DNA of 64,000 nt, taken from NCBI GenBank assembly GCA_009993605.1, contig JAACTB010000007.1, forward strand, positions 434,001 through 498,000, written 5' to 3'. A program made the position numbers and the translations under genes. Below, one piece after another: positions 45,942 through 54,255 of the stretch; positions within the stretch are counted from its first letter, which is position 1; each line of letters opens with the position of its first letter. A model generated the notes under the pieces. It was not told the DNA's origin and did no database searches. It worked only from the letters and a program-made list of their open reading frames with translations. Source of the stretch: Erythrobacter sp. GTDB taxonomy: Bacteria; Pseudomonadota; Alphaproteobacteria; Sphingomonadales; Sphingomonadaceae.

Positions 45942-46727
45942 ATGAAAGGTCCGATGAATACGATCCATCCCCTCGATCCCGCGACGCAGGTCGGATCTCC
46001 GGAAAGCGCCTTGGAGCGAAAGCTTTCCTATCATCTTCCCCTGACCTTCTCCGAGAAGGACGCTCTGCGTTGGCTCGAGCGGCGGGAGCGTAGCTATCCG
46101 GCAGGAACGGTGATCGTCGAAGAGGGCGATCCGTCGGACAATCTGTATATCATCGCATCGGGCTGGCTGCACGGTTCGACACGCCTCGAAGATGGCGGGC
46201 GGCAGATCCTCCGCTTCTATTTTCTCGGCGATATCACAGCGACGTTTTCGCTCGCCTGGGGGTATTGCGCCGCCACCTTGACCGCGGTGAGCGATTGCAC
46301 CTTGTTCGAAGTGCCTCGACACGCCCTCGGGCGAATCTTTCGCGATTATCCGCGCTTGTCGGCATTGTTGTATGCGGTCGGTTCCGCCGAACAGGTCGCG
46401 CTCTCCGACCGGCTCACATCGGTGGGCCGAACCGATGCGATAAAACGCGTCGGTACGCTGCTCCTTCAGATCCGCACGCAATTGCAGGTTGTCGACGGTC
46501 CTGCCGGATCGGTTTTCGAATTGCCGCTTACGCTGCAGGATCTGGGCGATGCGACGGGCCTCACCAAAACGCATGTCGGGCGTACGCTGAGGGCGCTGGA
46601 ACGCGACGGCCTGATCGAACGCGATGGCAAGATCATCCGGATCGTCGCGATCGATGCCTTGACCGAGCGGGTTCGCTTCAAGGACCGAGTGACCCATGTC
46701 GCGACCGACTGGTTTGCCGAGGGCTGA
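45942..46727 (+). CDS. Crp/Fnr-family transcriptional regulator
   Basis: 261-residue regulator. The cyclic-nucleotide-binding-like beta-roll includes YPAGTVIVEEGDPSDNLYIIASGW and FYFLGDI; the HTH_Crp domain at the C-terminus reads LTLQDLGDATGLTKTHVGRTLRALERDGLIERDG. The effector pocket is not recognisably cAMP-type and no Cys cluster for Fe-S is visible, so the ligand is unknown. It lies 184 bp upstream of the inositol cluster, which it could control (inference). Confidence 0.9.
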   Translation: MKGPMNTIHPLDPATQVGSPESALERKLSYHLPLTFSEKDALRWLERRERSYPAGTVIVEEGDPSDNLYIIASGWLHGSTRLEDGGRQILRFYFLGDITATFSLAWGYCAATLTAVSDCTLFEVPRHALGRIFRDYPRLSALLYAVGSAEQVALSDRLTSVGRTDAIKRVGTLLLQIRTQLQVVDGPAGSVFELPLTLQDLGDATGLTKTHVGRTLRALERDGLIERDGKIIRIVAIDALTERVRFKDRVTHVATDWFAEG

Positions 46728-46755
46728 ATACAATTTCGAATAGGCAATGGGCGAC

Positions 46756-46790
46756 CTATGTCGCTGCCACGGCTCACTCGAAAGACATAG
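46756..46790 (+). promoter_or_regulatory. Inverted repeat upstream of the inositol cluster
   Basis: CTATGTC (46756-46762) and GACATAG (46784-46790) form a perfect 7-bp dyad with 21-nt spacer in the 184-bp gap. A repeated TCGCTGC overlaps each half. It could be an operator for the nearby Crp-type protein, or an RNA hairpin. Confidence 0.35.
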
Positions 46791-46911
46791 ATCGCTGCAT
46801 TCCTAAAAAACCTCCTCCCATCGCTTTCATACGCTTGCCGGACCTGCTGCAAGTCGTGGCGAATTTTTGAACGGGGTCGGATCGGCGCCGCAATTCGTTG
46901 GGAGCCGCACA

Positions 46912-48090
46912 ATGTCGGAAAAAGTAGGTGTCGCTATTGTAGGTTTGGGCGGCGCTGTCGCCACCACGGCGGTTGCCGGGATCGAGATGATCAAGGCCGG
47001 GTCGAACGATTTCTCCGGTCTCCCGCTGGCAGATCGCGACATCGCCGACATGACAGCCTATCGCGATCTCGAATTCGGAGGCTGGGATTTGGCCGATAGC
47101 GATCTCGGCACCTGCGCATTGAAGCACGGCGTTCTCAGCGAAAGCGAACTCGACAACGGGGCTGGTGCGCTTCGCGGCATGAAGGCCTGGCCCGCAGTCG
47201 GCAGCAAGGCGCATTGCGCCAATATCGACGGCAACAACCGCATGGCCGACGGGCATCGCGGTGCGGTTGCGCAGATCAAGAGCGACCTCGAAAGCTTCAA
47301 GCGCGACAGGGGACTCGACCGGGTTGTGGTCGTCAATCTCGCCTCGACCGAGAAGATGCCCGACGCCGATGCGCAGAGCCTGACCTCGCGCGAAGCGTTC
47401 GAGCGCGGTCTCGACGATGACGATACCGCGATAAGCCCCGCCATGCTGTATGCCTATGCGGCGATCGAGTCCGGGTCGCCCTACGCCAATTTCACCCCCT
47501 CGGTCGCCGCCGATGTCGCGCCGCTTGCCGAAATGGCGCGCGAAATGGGCGTTCCGATCGCTGGGAAGGACGGCAAGACCGGGCAGACGTTTCTGAAAAC
47601 CGTGATCGCCCCCGCGCTCAAGGAACGCGCGCTGCATGTCGATGGCTGGTTTTCGACCAACATCCTCGGCAATTCGGACGGGCTCGCGCTGGACGATCCG
47701 AAGTCGCTGGCTTCCAAGCTAGGCACCAAGGGCAGCGTGCTCGACGATATCCTCGGCTACAAGGTCGAGGATCACATCATCATGATCCATTATTATCGCC
47801 CGCGCGGCGACGACAAGGAAGCTTGGGACAATATCGATCTGACCGGTTTTCTCGGACAGAAGATGCAGCTGAAACTGAATTTCCTCTGCAAGGATTCGAT
47901 CCTCGCCGCCCCGCTCGCCATCGAAATCGCGCGCTGCCTCGATCTGGCGGCTCAGCGCGGCGATGGCGGTGTGCGCGAGGAATTGAGCCTGTTCTTCAAG
48001 CTGCCCCAGACCAATGGCACCGCGCCGGTTCACGGCTTCGCGCAGCAGCAGGCCATGCTCGACCGCTGGCTGGAAAACGGCGCGGGATGA
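46912..48090 (+). CDS. ino1: myo-Inositol-1-phosphate synthase
   Basis: Converts glucose 6-phosphate to 1L-myo-inositol 1-phosphate, using NAD. 392 residues, with Rossmann motif AIVGLGGAVATTAVAG at the N-terminus, the VVVNLASTEK segment, GKDGKTGQTFLK active-site helix and NILGNSDGLALDDPKS. These mark the bacterial/archaeal MIPS type. ATG 46912 has GGAG nine bases upstream; an upstream frame to 46867 is rejected. First gene of the nine-gene cluster, feeding the inositol core (inference). Its stop overlaps the next gene (ATGA). Confidence 0.95.
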   Translation: MSEKVGVAIVGLGGAVATTAVAGIEMIKAGSNDFSGLPLADRDIADMTAYRDLEFGGWDLADSDLGTCALKHGVLSESELDNGAGALRGMKAWPAVGSKAHCANIDGNNRMADGHRGAVAQIKSDLESFKRDRGLDRVVVVNLASTEKMPDADAQSLTSREAFERGLDDDDTAISPAMLYAYAAIESGSPYANFTPSVAADVAPLAEMAREMGVPIAGKDGKTGQTFLKTVIAPALKERALHVDGWFSTNILGNSDGLALDDPKSLASKLGTKGSVLDDILGYKVEDHIIMIHYYRPRGDDKEAWDNIDLTGFLGQKMQLKLNFLCKDSILAAPLAIEIARCLDLAAQRGDGGVREELSLFFKLPQTNGTAPVHGFAQQQAMLDRWLENGAG

Positions 48091-48992
48091 GCGCGCTCGC
48101 GCCCGGCCTGCTCCCGCTCCTGCGCGAGCTCGGCGATCTGAAACGCATCCGCTCCGCCGGGCAGGATGGCACGATCGCGACGCGCCTGTTCGAAGCGGGC
48201 TGGCGCGCGTGGTTGGCGGGCGGCGAAGCGCAGGACATCGCGCTTCGCATCATGGCCCAGGCGCTCGCCGCGACGCGGCTGGGCGATCTCGACCATAAAA
48301 AGCTCGGCGAACTCGGGATCGAGGGGGCGGATCGCCTCACCGTCCTGAACCGCGCCATCGACGAGTTGGCGGACGAATTGGACGGCGATCTGGTCGCGCG
48401 TTTGAAGGCGCAGCTCGACAGTCCCGTGGCGTCTGGGCCGGACGACGGAGAACTGCCCGAAGCCATCGCCAGTCTGCGCCACCAGCCGCGCGCGGGCGTC
48501 ACCGGGCCGGGGCGCCCACGCATCATGCTGCAGCCGGAAGAAAATCACGCCGAACACAGCTTCGTCGTGGCGCTTTATGCCGGGCTCCTCGCCCCGTTCT
48601 ACCATGCCGATCCGGCGCGCGCCTTCTGGCACGGGATGATCCACCATCTGCATTCCGCCGCCATGCCCGATGCTGGCTATACGGGCGAAGTGCTGCTCGG
48701 CGACAAGCTCGACGCGGTAATCGAACGGACGCGCGCGCTGGCGCTCGATCAGCTGCCCCAAGCGCAGGCGGATGTCTGCCGCGATCACCTGAGCGCCATC
48801 GCCGACGATGCGACGCCGAGCGCGCGGGCCTTTCATGCCGCCGATGTCATCGACCGCGTTATCGAGATCGAACAGCACCTGAAACGCTCAGCCGTAACCA
48901 TGACCGTCGTGCTCGACGATTACGGCCTGGTGCATGACGGGCCGGTCAAAGCGTTCCACGATACGGTCCTCACCGAAATCGGCCTGCCCTGA
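48087..48992 (+). CDS. HD-like hydrolase of the inositol cluster
   Basis: 301-residue cytoplasmic protein. N-terminal 100 residues are helical with no motif. The middle has ENHAEHSFVVALYAGLL and FWHGMIHHLHSAAMPDAGYTGEVLLGD, resembling the HD-domain phosphohydrolase fold, though the canonical His-Asp pair reads HH. A distal Asp lies in HAADVIDRVIEIEQH. I infer a metal-dependent phosphohydrolase, possibly dephosphorylating an inositol phosphate. Its ATG overlaps ino1, two bases separate it from the methyltransferase. Unsure of exact family. Confidence 0.75.
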   Translation: MSALAPGLLPLLRELGDLKRIRSAGQDGTIATRLFEAGWRAWLAGGEAQDIALRIMAQALAATRLGDLDHKKLGELGIEGADRLTVLNRAIDELADELDGDLVARLKAQLDSPVASGPDDGELPEAIASLRHQPRAGVTGPGRPRIMLQPEENHAEHSFVVALYAGLLAPFYHADPARAFWHGMIHHLHSAAMPDAGYTGEVLLGDKLDAVIERTRALALDQLPQAQADVCRDHLSAIADDATPSARAFHAADVIDRVIEIEQHLKRSAVTMTVVLDDYGLVHDGPVKAFHDTVLTEIGLP

Positions 48993-48994
48993 GC

Positions 48995-50101
48995 GTGGAG
49001 CAGCGCTGGCATTCTCCCCTGACCGGACGCGCGCTCCACCACGACACCGCGCATTCGCTGACCGACGGCCAGTTCGAGCGCTGGCCGGTCGTCGAGGGCA
49101 TTCCCTATCTGCGCACCGAGAGCGAGGGGCTAGTCGCTTTGGCGCTCGATCGGCTCGATGCGGGCGATGTGGATGGGGCGCTGGTGGCGCTGCTGACCGA
49201 TCAGGATGCGTGGTGGACCGGACCTGCCACCGATCTCGACGAACTGCGCGACCTGGTGCGGCGACGCGACGAACTCACTCTGCGCGAAGCGATGGCGCTG
49301 ATGCGCTTCGGCCCGGTCGCGGACTATTTCGCTCATCGCTGGAGCGATCCGACCTATCTTGCCGGGCTCGCTCTGCTCGAAGCGCATTGGACCGCTCCCG
49401 AAACTGCCTTCGAGCTCGCCGGCGGCATCGGCCATTTCGCGCGTGCGTTGGGCGAGCGCGGTGTCGCCTGCGTCAGCGCAGACATCGTCTTTTCCAAATG
49501 CTGGCTCGCCAAGAACTGGGTCGCGCCCGACGCCGATTATGTCGTGTTCGACGCGAAAGACAGTTGGCCTTTGGGCGAGCGACAATTCGATCTCGTCCAC
49601 TGCGAGGACGCGTTCTATTTTCTGCCCGACCAGGACAAGGTCGCAAGGCGGTTGCGCGAGGCGACGGCCTCAGGCGGCGTGCTGGCGGTCGGTCACTTGC
49701 ACAACAGCGAGGTCGCGGGCGGAGCGATGGGCCCTGCCCGGACCGCCGCGGAATGGAACGACCTGTTCCCCGACGCACGAGTCTTCGACGAACGCGAATT
49801 GCGCGCCGCCTTGATGGAGGCGCGTGCGCCTCAATCGACGCACTGGGGAACGAATGAGGCGATCGAGGCCTGGAGCGTGGTCGAAGGCGGCCCCCAGCCG
49901 CGCGCCCTTGAGGGCGGGCTTGCCCTCCCCTCCTCCGACGCAGACCTGCGCCCCAATCCGCTGATCGGTGAGGCGGAGCCGCTCTGGCCGTCCGAGCGTT
50001 ATGTAACCGAGTACGGCGCCGCCGCGACCTGGACGGATGGCGGCGCGGCCGAAGACCCGGCGCGCGATCGCCGCCGGGTCGATCTACCGGAACGGTGGTG
50101 A
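48995..50101 (+). CDS. SAM-dependent methyltransferase of the inositol cluster
   Basis: 368-residue class I methyltransferase. The first 75 residues (QRWHSPLTGRALHHD, then FERWPVVEGIPYLR) look like a degenerate Trm112-type lead domain lacking zinc Cys. The SAM loop is FELAGGIGHFARAL at about residue 130, acidic strand-two VSADIVFSK, then VVFDAKDSWPLG and the motif IV area FDLVHCEDAFYFLPD. GTG 48995 starts two bases after the HD gene. Likely methylates an O or N on the cluster product. Confidence 0.85.
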   Translation: MEQRWHSPLTGRALHHDTAHSLTDGQFERWPVVEGIPYLRTESEGLVALALDRLDAGDVDGALVALLTDQDAWWTGPATDLDELRDLVRRRDELTLREAMALMRFGPVADYFAHRWSDPTYLAGLALLEAHWTAPETAFELAGGIGHFARALGERGVACVSADIVFSKCWLAKNWVAPDADYVVFDAKDSWPLGERQFDLVHCEDAFYFLPDQDKVARRLREATASGGVLAVGHLHNSEVAGGAMGPARTAAEWNDLFPDARVFDERELRAALMEARAPQSTHWGTNEAIEAWSVVEGGPQPRALEGGLALPSSDADLRPNPLIGEAEPLWPSERYVTEYGAAATWTDGGAAEDPARDRRRVDLPERW

Positions 50102-50121
50102 GGATGACGGACGGAGAAGGC

Positions 50122-51114
50122 ATGCGCTGGGGCATTATCGGTTATGGCTGGGTCGCGCGCGATTACATGGCGCTGGGCATTCGCGCTGCGGGCGGCAGCG
50201 TCTCGGCGGTCTGCGATCCTTCGCCCGACGCGCGTGAGCAAGCACAGGCGGACGGCGCGCGGGTCTATGACAGCGTTGCCGCCATGCTCGCAGCCGGAGG
50301 GCTCGACGCGCTGTATGTGGCGACCCCCAATCATCTCCATGCCGAGGCGATCGAACAGGCCGCGGATGCGGGCCTCCCCATCCTGTGCGAAAAGCCTCTG
50401 GCCGAGAACGCCGGGGGGCTGGAGCGGATCGCCGCCGTCGCCGCTCGGGGCGACGTGCGCATGGGAACCGCGTTCGACCAGCGCCATCATCCCGCGCACG
50501 ACATCATCCGACGCCGGATCGCGGAAGGCGATCTCGGCGCGGTCACGGCGATCCGGATCGTCTATTGCTGCTGGGTCGATCCCGACTGGAGCCGAGGCAC
50601 GGGCGAAAACTGGCGCGCCAACCAGACTTGCGCCGGGGGCGGCGCGGTGCTGGACCTTGCGCCGCACGGGCTCGATCTCGCGCAATTCCTCACCGGCGAA
50701 CCGGTCGAACACCTCGCCATGGTGCTCCAACGCCGCATCCACGATTATCCGGTCGAAGATGGCGGAATGACCACCGGGCGCACGGCGTCGGGCGTGCTGT
50801 TCTCCAGCCACACCTCCTATAATTGGCCCGAGAATCTGCCGCGCCGCCGCCTGGAGATCGCGGGGACGAAGGCCATGATCGTCGCCAGCGACACGATGGG
50901 ACAGGATGCGGGCGGCCATATGACCCGGATCGACGCATCGGATGGATCGAGCGAGACACTCGGTTTCGACACTGGGACTACGCCTTTTGCGCGTCAGGCA
51001 GAAGCTTTCGCCCGCTTCGCGAGGGGCGAGGATTGCGGTTTCGACATCGCGCGCGACATCGCGGCAGCGCGCGCCTTCTTTGCTGCTTTCGAAGGAGCGG
51101 GCCGATGCCTCTGA
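50122..51114 (+). CDS. Gfo/Idh/MocA-family oxidoreductase
   Basis: 330-residue NAD(P)-dependent sugar/inositol oxidoreductase. Rossmann motif WGIIGYGWVARDYM, then YVATPNHLHAE and the catalytic-Lys motif LCEKPLAEN; AVLDLAPHGLDLAQFL contributes the active-site His. Members include myo-inositol 2-dehydrogenase, so it may oxidise the inositol or hexose ring. ATG 50122 has GGAG five bases upstream; ATG 50104 is an alternative. Its last 10 bases overlap the MBL gene. Confidence 0.9.
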   Translation: MRWGIIGYGWVARDYMALGIRAAGGSVSAVCDPSPDAREQAQADGARVYDSVAAMLAAGGLDALYVATPNHLHAEAIEQAADAGLPILCEKPLAENAGGLERIAAVAARGDVRMGTAFDQRHHPAHDIIRRRIAEGDLGAVTAIRIVYCCWVDPDWSRGTGENWRANQTCAGGGAVLDLAPHGLDLAQFLTGEPVEHLAMVLQRRIHDYPVEDGGMTTGRTASGVLFSSHTSYNWPENLPRRRLEIAGTKAMIVASDTMGQDAGGHMTRIDASDGSSETLGFDTGTTPFARQAEAFARFARGEDCGFDIARDIAAARAFFAAFEGAGRCL

Positions 51115-51929
51115 GCCATTTTGCCTGCGCCAATTGTGGTTTCTGGCAGCAGCATTTCGCGCCGCCCGATTGCCCGGTCTGCTCCGACGTGCGCAACGAT
51201 CTGCCGGAGGACGGCTGGCATTTCCTGTCCGAAGACGACGTCGCCCGGACACATTATGGCGATTTCCGCCAGATCGCGGACGACCTTTGGGCCTTTACCA
51301 CCAGCCCGCATCTGGGCCTTGGCGGAACCGGCTGGTTGATCGTGCGCCCGGTCGCGGAAGGCGGCAATATCGCCTTCGAAGCCGCGCCTTATTATTCGCA
51401 AGCCATGCTGGACAAGATCGCCGACCTTGGCGGTATCGCATCGCTCGCGGCCAGCCATCCGCATGGCTATGGTGCCCTGTTCCAGTTGCAGCGCGCTTTC
51501 GACCCCGATGTAGTGGCGATCCAGAAGGACGATCTCGCCTACACCAAGGCATTCCGCGTCACCGCGCCCTATGACGACACGCTGGAACTGGCGCCCGGCT
51601 ACACGCTCCATCATGTCGGCGGCCATTATGCCGGGCAGGCCGCGCTGCACGATACGAAAGCCAAGCGGTTTTTCTGCGGCGACATGTTCAAGATCGACCA
51701 AGACGCGGACGGCCGCTCGACGCACATTTCGAGCCACAAGGCCTTTCACAAGGATATCCCGCTCACCCATGGCGAGGTGCAGGCCTATCGCGACGTGATC
51801 GCGCCACTCGCTTTCGATGCGGTGCTGACGCCTTTCGAATACGCCCCCGAAATCGGGCGGGATCGCGCGCTGGAGGTGCTGGACGAGGCGCTGGCGCGCC
51901 CGCCGCAAGTCAGGAGAGTTCCCGTATGA
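51105..51929 (+). CDS. Zinc-ribbon MBL-fold protein
   Basis: 274-residue metallo-beta-lactamase-like protein. An N-terminal zinc ribbon of two Cys pairs (CANC, CPVC, residues about 7-24) precedes the MBL domain. The first metal motif reads SHPHGYGALF, where the HxH of HxHxDH is present but the Asp-His pair is not; later motifs are HHVGGHYAGQ and FFCGDMFKID. Thus it keeps three His and one Asp but not the full di-metal set, suggesting one metal or an altered activity. SD GGAG lies eight bases before ATG 51105. Stop overlaps YcaO (ATGA). Confidence 0.85.
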   Translation: MPLSHFACANCGFWQQHFAPPDCPVCSDVRNDLPEDGWHFLSEDDVARTHYGDFRQIADDLWAFTTSPHLGLGGTGWLIVRPVAEGGNIAFEAAPYYSQAMLDKIADLGGIASLAASHPHGYGALFQLQRAFDPDVVAIQKDDLAYTKAFRVTAPYDDTLELAPGYTLHHVGGHYAGQAALHDTKAKRFFCGDMFKIDQDADGRSTHISSHKAFHKDIPLTHGEVQAYRDVIAPLAFDAVLTPFEYAPEIGRDRALEVLDEALARPPQVRRVPV

Positions 51930-53413
51930 ACCGCACCGGCCTTCCCGCCGATCTGCCGGACGCCGCGCGCGCCTATCTCGACGCCTTTCCCAAGGGCGAC
52001 ATCGTGGCCTTTCCGATCGATCCGATCGACAGGGTCGGCATTCCGGTCTGGATCGTTGCTTTGTTCCCCGAAGACCAGCCCCGTCTCGACGGCGTGATGC
52101 CCTACGGCGTCGGCTATGGACGGGACGAGGGGCAGGCGATCTTGGGCGCCATGGGCGAAATTGCCGAGATGGCTTTCCCCGCCCTTTCTCTCGGCGCGCG
52201 CGAAAAGACGCGCGGGTCCTACGCCGATCTGGTCGCCAATCTGGGTACGAGCAGCGTCGCCGATCCGCTGACGCTGTGCCTTCCAGCAGGCTCCCCAGTC
52301 GGGCGCGACAGCGTGCTTGAATGGGTCGAGGCAGTGCGCCACGCGGATGGGTCCAGCGTGCTCGTGCCGATCGATCTCGCGGCCTACAATTCGGCGGAAT
52401 TGTCGGACGGGTACAGGCCCTTCACCACCATCATTTCGAACGGCATGGGCGCCGGGCCCGATCGTGACTGGGCGGTGGGCCATGGCCTTTGCGAGATTTT
52501 GCAGCGCGACGGTAACGGCCTGCTGTTCCGCGCGCTTGATCAGGGCGTGGCTATCGAGCTGCCCGACGATCTTCCGCCCGGCGCGGCAGAGCTGATGGCG
52601 AAGTACGAGGCTGCTGGTATCCGCCCGATCCCCAAATTCGCGACCGACGAATTCGGTATCTGCAATCTCTATTGCGTGGGCGTGGACGAGCGCGGCGCTC
52701 CGGCCGAACCGATCATGGTCTCCGCCTGCGGCGAGGCTGCCCATCCCGACCGCGAGGCCGCGCTGGAAAAGGCGTTGACCGAATATGCCGCCAGCCGCAG
52801 CCGGAAGGCCTATGCCCATGGCGACGATGCGCGCACCCGCGCGCTAAGCCCGCGAAATTATGTCGATCGCTTCCTCGCCCAGAGCGGCGGCGCGGCGAAA
52901 TCGTCGGACCGGCGCGCGCTCGATGGGATGATCGACTGGCAATCGCGCGAGGCGAGCGAAATCCGCTCATGGCTCGGCGACAACATGCTGAGCGAAAAAA
53001 CGGTGAAACGCTTCGCCGACCTGCCGCACACGCCGTGTGAGGGGCCGCGCGATCGCGGGCGCATTGCGCTGGAGCGCGTCGCGGATGCCGGCTTCGACAC
53101 ACTCTATGTCGACATGACACCCGACGGCTGCCCGGTCGCGACCGTGAAGCTGATCGTCCCGGGAATGGAAGTCGAGACGATGAGCTATAACCGGATCGGC
53201 GAACGCGGCGTCGCCAAACTGCTGGCGATGGACAGCGAACTTATCGGCTTCGAACCGGGAGCAGGCCGCGAACCCGTTCGCCTGACGCCCGAGGCGATGG
53301 AGCGGTTCGGCGGGCAGCCCTTTTTCGACACGCGACGCGCCGCCGAGATCGTCGGTCCGCTCTATCCCCTCTATCGCGAGCCCGAGGCGCATCATGCGGC
53401 GGCCGCACAATGA
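51926..53413 (+). CDS. YcaO-family ATP-dependent enzyme
   Basis: 495-residue protein with a C-terminal-half YcaO architecture. ATP/Mg motifs: YGVGYGRDEGQAILGAMGEIAE (Glu78, Glu81) and SNGMGAGPDRDWAVGHGLCEILQRDGN at about residues 171-197, where the usual second Glu of the GLxEvxERD helix appears as Gln193. The C-terminus has the family strand YVDMTPDGCPVATVKLIVPGMEVE (residues about 400-425 region). YcaO enzymes activate amide backbones with ATP to form azolines or thioamides. There is no TfuA, E1-like protein, or precursor peptide here. Overlaps MBL and TIM-barrel genes by 4 bp. Confidence 0.9.
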   Translation: MNRTGLPADLPDAARAYLDAFPKGDIVAFPIDPIDRVGIPVWIVALFPEDQPRLDGVMPYGVGYGRDEGQAILGAMGEIAEMAFPALSLGAREKTRGSYADLVANLGTSSVADPLTLCLPAGSPVGRDSVLEWVEAVRHADGSSVLVPIDLAAYNSAELSDGYRPFTTIISNGMGAGPDRDWAVGHGLCEILQRDGNGLLFRALDQGVAIELPDDLPPGAAELMAKYEAAGIRPIPKFATDEFGICNLYCVGVDERGAPAEPIMVSACGEAAHPDREAALEKALTEYAASRSRKAYAHGDDARTRALSPRNYVDRFLAQSGGAAKSSDRRALDGMIDWQSREASEIRSWLGDNMLSEKTVKRFADLPHTPCEGPRDRGRIALERVADAGFDTLYVDMTPDGCPVATVKLIVPGMEVETMSYNRIGERGVAKLLAMDSELIGFEPGAGREPVRLTPEAMERFGGQPFFDTRRAAEIVGPLYPLYREPEAHHAAAAQ

Positions 53414-54255
53414 GCCTTCGCTACGCCTACAACACCAACGGCACCGCCAACCACCGGTTGGATGATGCGCTGCGGCTGATCGCGGATAGTGGCTATCAGG
53501 GCGCGGCCATTACGCTCGACCATCATCACTGCGATCCCTTCGCGTCCGACTGGCGCGGGGAAGCGGAGCGGATCGGGCGTCTTCTCGACGATCTCGGTCT
53601 CGGCGCGATCGTCGAAACCGGCGCGCGGTTCCTGCTGGACCCGCGCGCCAAGCACGAACCGACGCTGCTCTCTCCGCAAGCGGAAGGACGTGATCGCCGA
53701 GTCCAATTCCTCTCGCGCGCCATCGACATCGCCGCGATCTGGAACGCCGATGCGGTCAGCTTCTGGGCCGGCGTGCCCCGCCCCGGCGTCGAGGACCGCC
53801 AAGCGCTTAAATGGCTGCACGAAGGGCTGGAGCGCGTGCTCGACCATGCCGAGGCGAGCGGCGTCGATGCCGCCTTCGAACCCGAGCCCGGCATGCTGAT
53901 TGAGACCTGCGGCGAATGGGAAGCGTTGCACGCCGCCCACCCGCGTCTGAAGCTCGCGCTCGATACCGGGCACTGCATCGTCAGCCAGGACATCGACCCG
54001 GCGGACGCGGTTCGCCGTTACAAGGACCATCTCGGCACTGTCGCGATCGAAGACATGGCGACGGGCGTGCATGTCCACCTCCCCTTCGGAGAAGGCGACA
54101 TGGACGTACCTGGAATTCTCACCGCGCTAGACGAGATCGGGTTCGAACGGCTCGTCTCCGTCGAACTTTCGCGCGAAAGCCCGCGCGCGCATCAGGCGAT
54201 TCCAGAAAGCATCGCCTATCTGAAGGAGCACGCGCCACGAAGGACGAATGCATGA
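53410..54255 (+). CDS. Sugar-isomerase-like TIM barrel (xylose isomerase/IolE family)
   Basis: 281-residue AP endonuclease-2/xylose-isomerase-like TIM barrel. Metal ligands are visible as Glu in DAAFEPEPGM, Asp in LALDTGHCIV, the His pair in VHVHLPFGEGD and Glu in VSVELSRES. Related proteins isomerise or dehydrate keto-inositols and sugars. Next to a Gfo/Idh enzyme it could act on an inosose intermediate (inference). Starts at 53410, overlapping YcaO; overlaps GT4 by 4 bp. Confidence 0.88.
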   Translation: MSLRYAYNTNGTANHRLDDALRLIADSGYQGAAITLDHHHCDPFASDWRGEAERIGRLLDDLGLGAIVETGARFLLDPRAKHEPTLLSPQAEGRDRRVQFLSRAIDIAAIWNADAVSFWAGVPRPGVEDRQALKWLHEGLERVLDHAEASGVDAAFEPEPGMLIETCGEWEALHAAHPRLKLALDTGHCIVSQDIDPADAVRRYKDHLGTVAIEDMATGVHVHLPFGEGDMDVPGILTALDEIGFERLVSVELSRESPRAHQAIPESIAYLKEHAPRRTNA

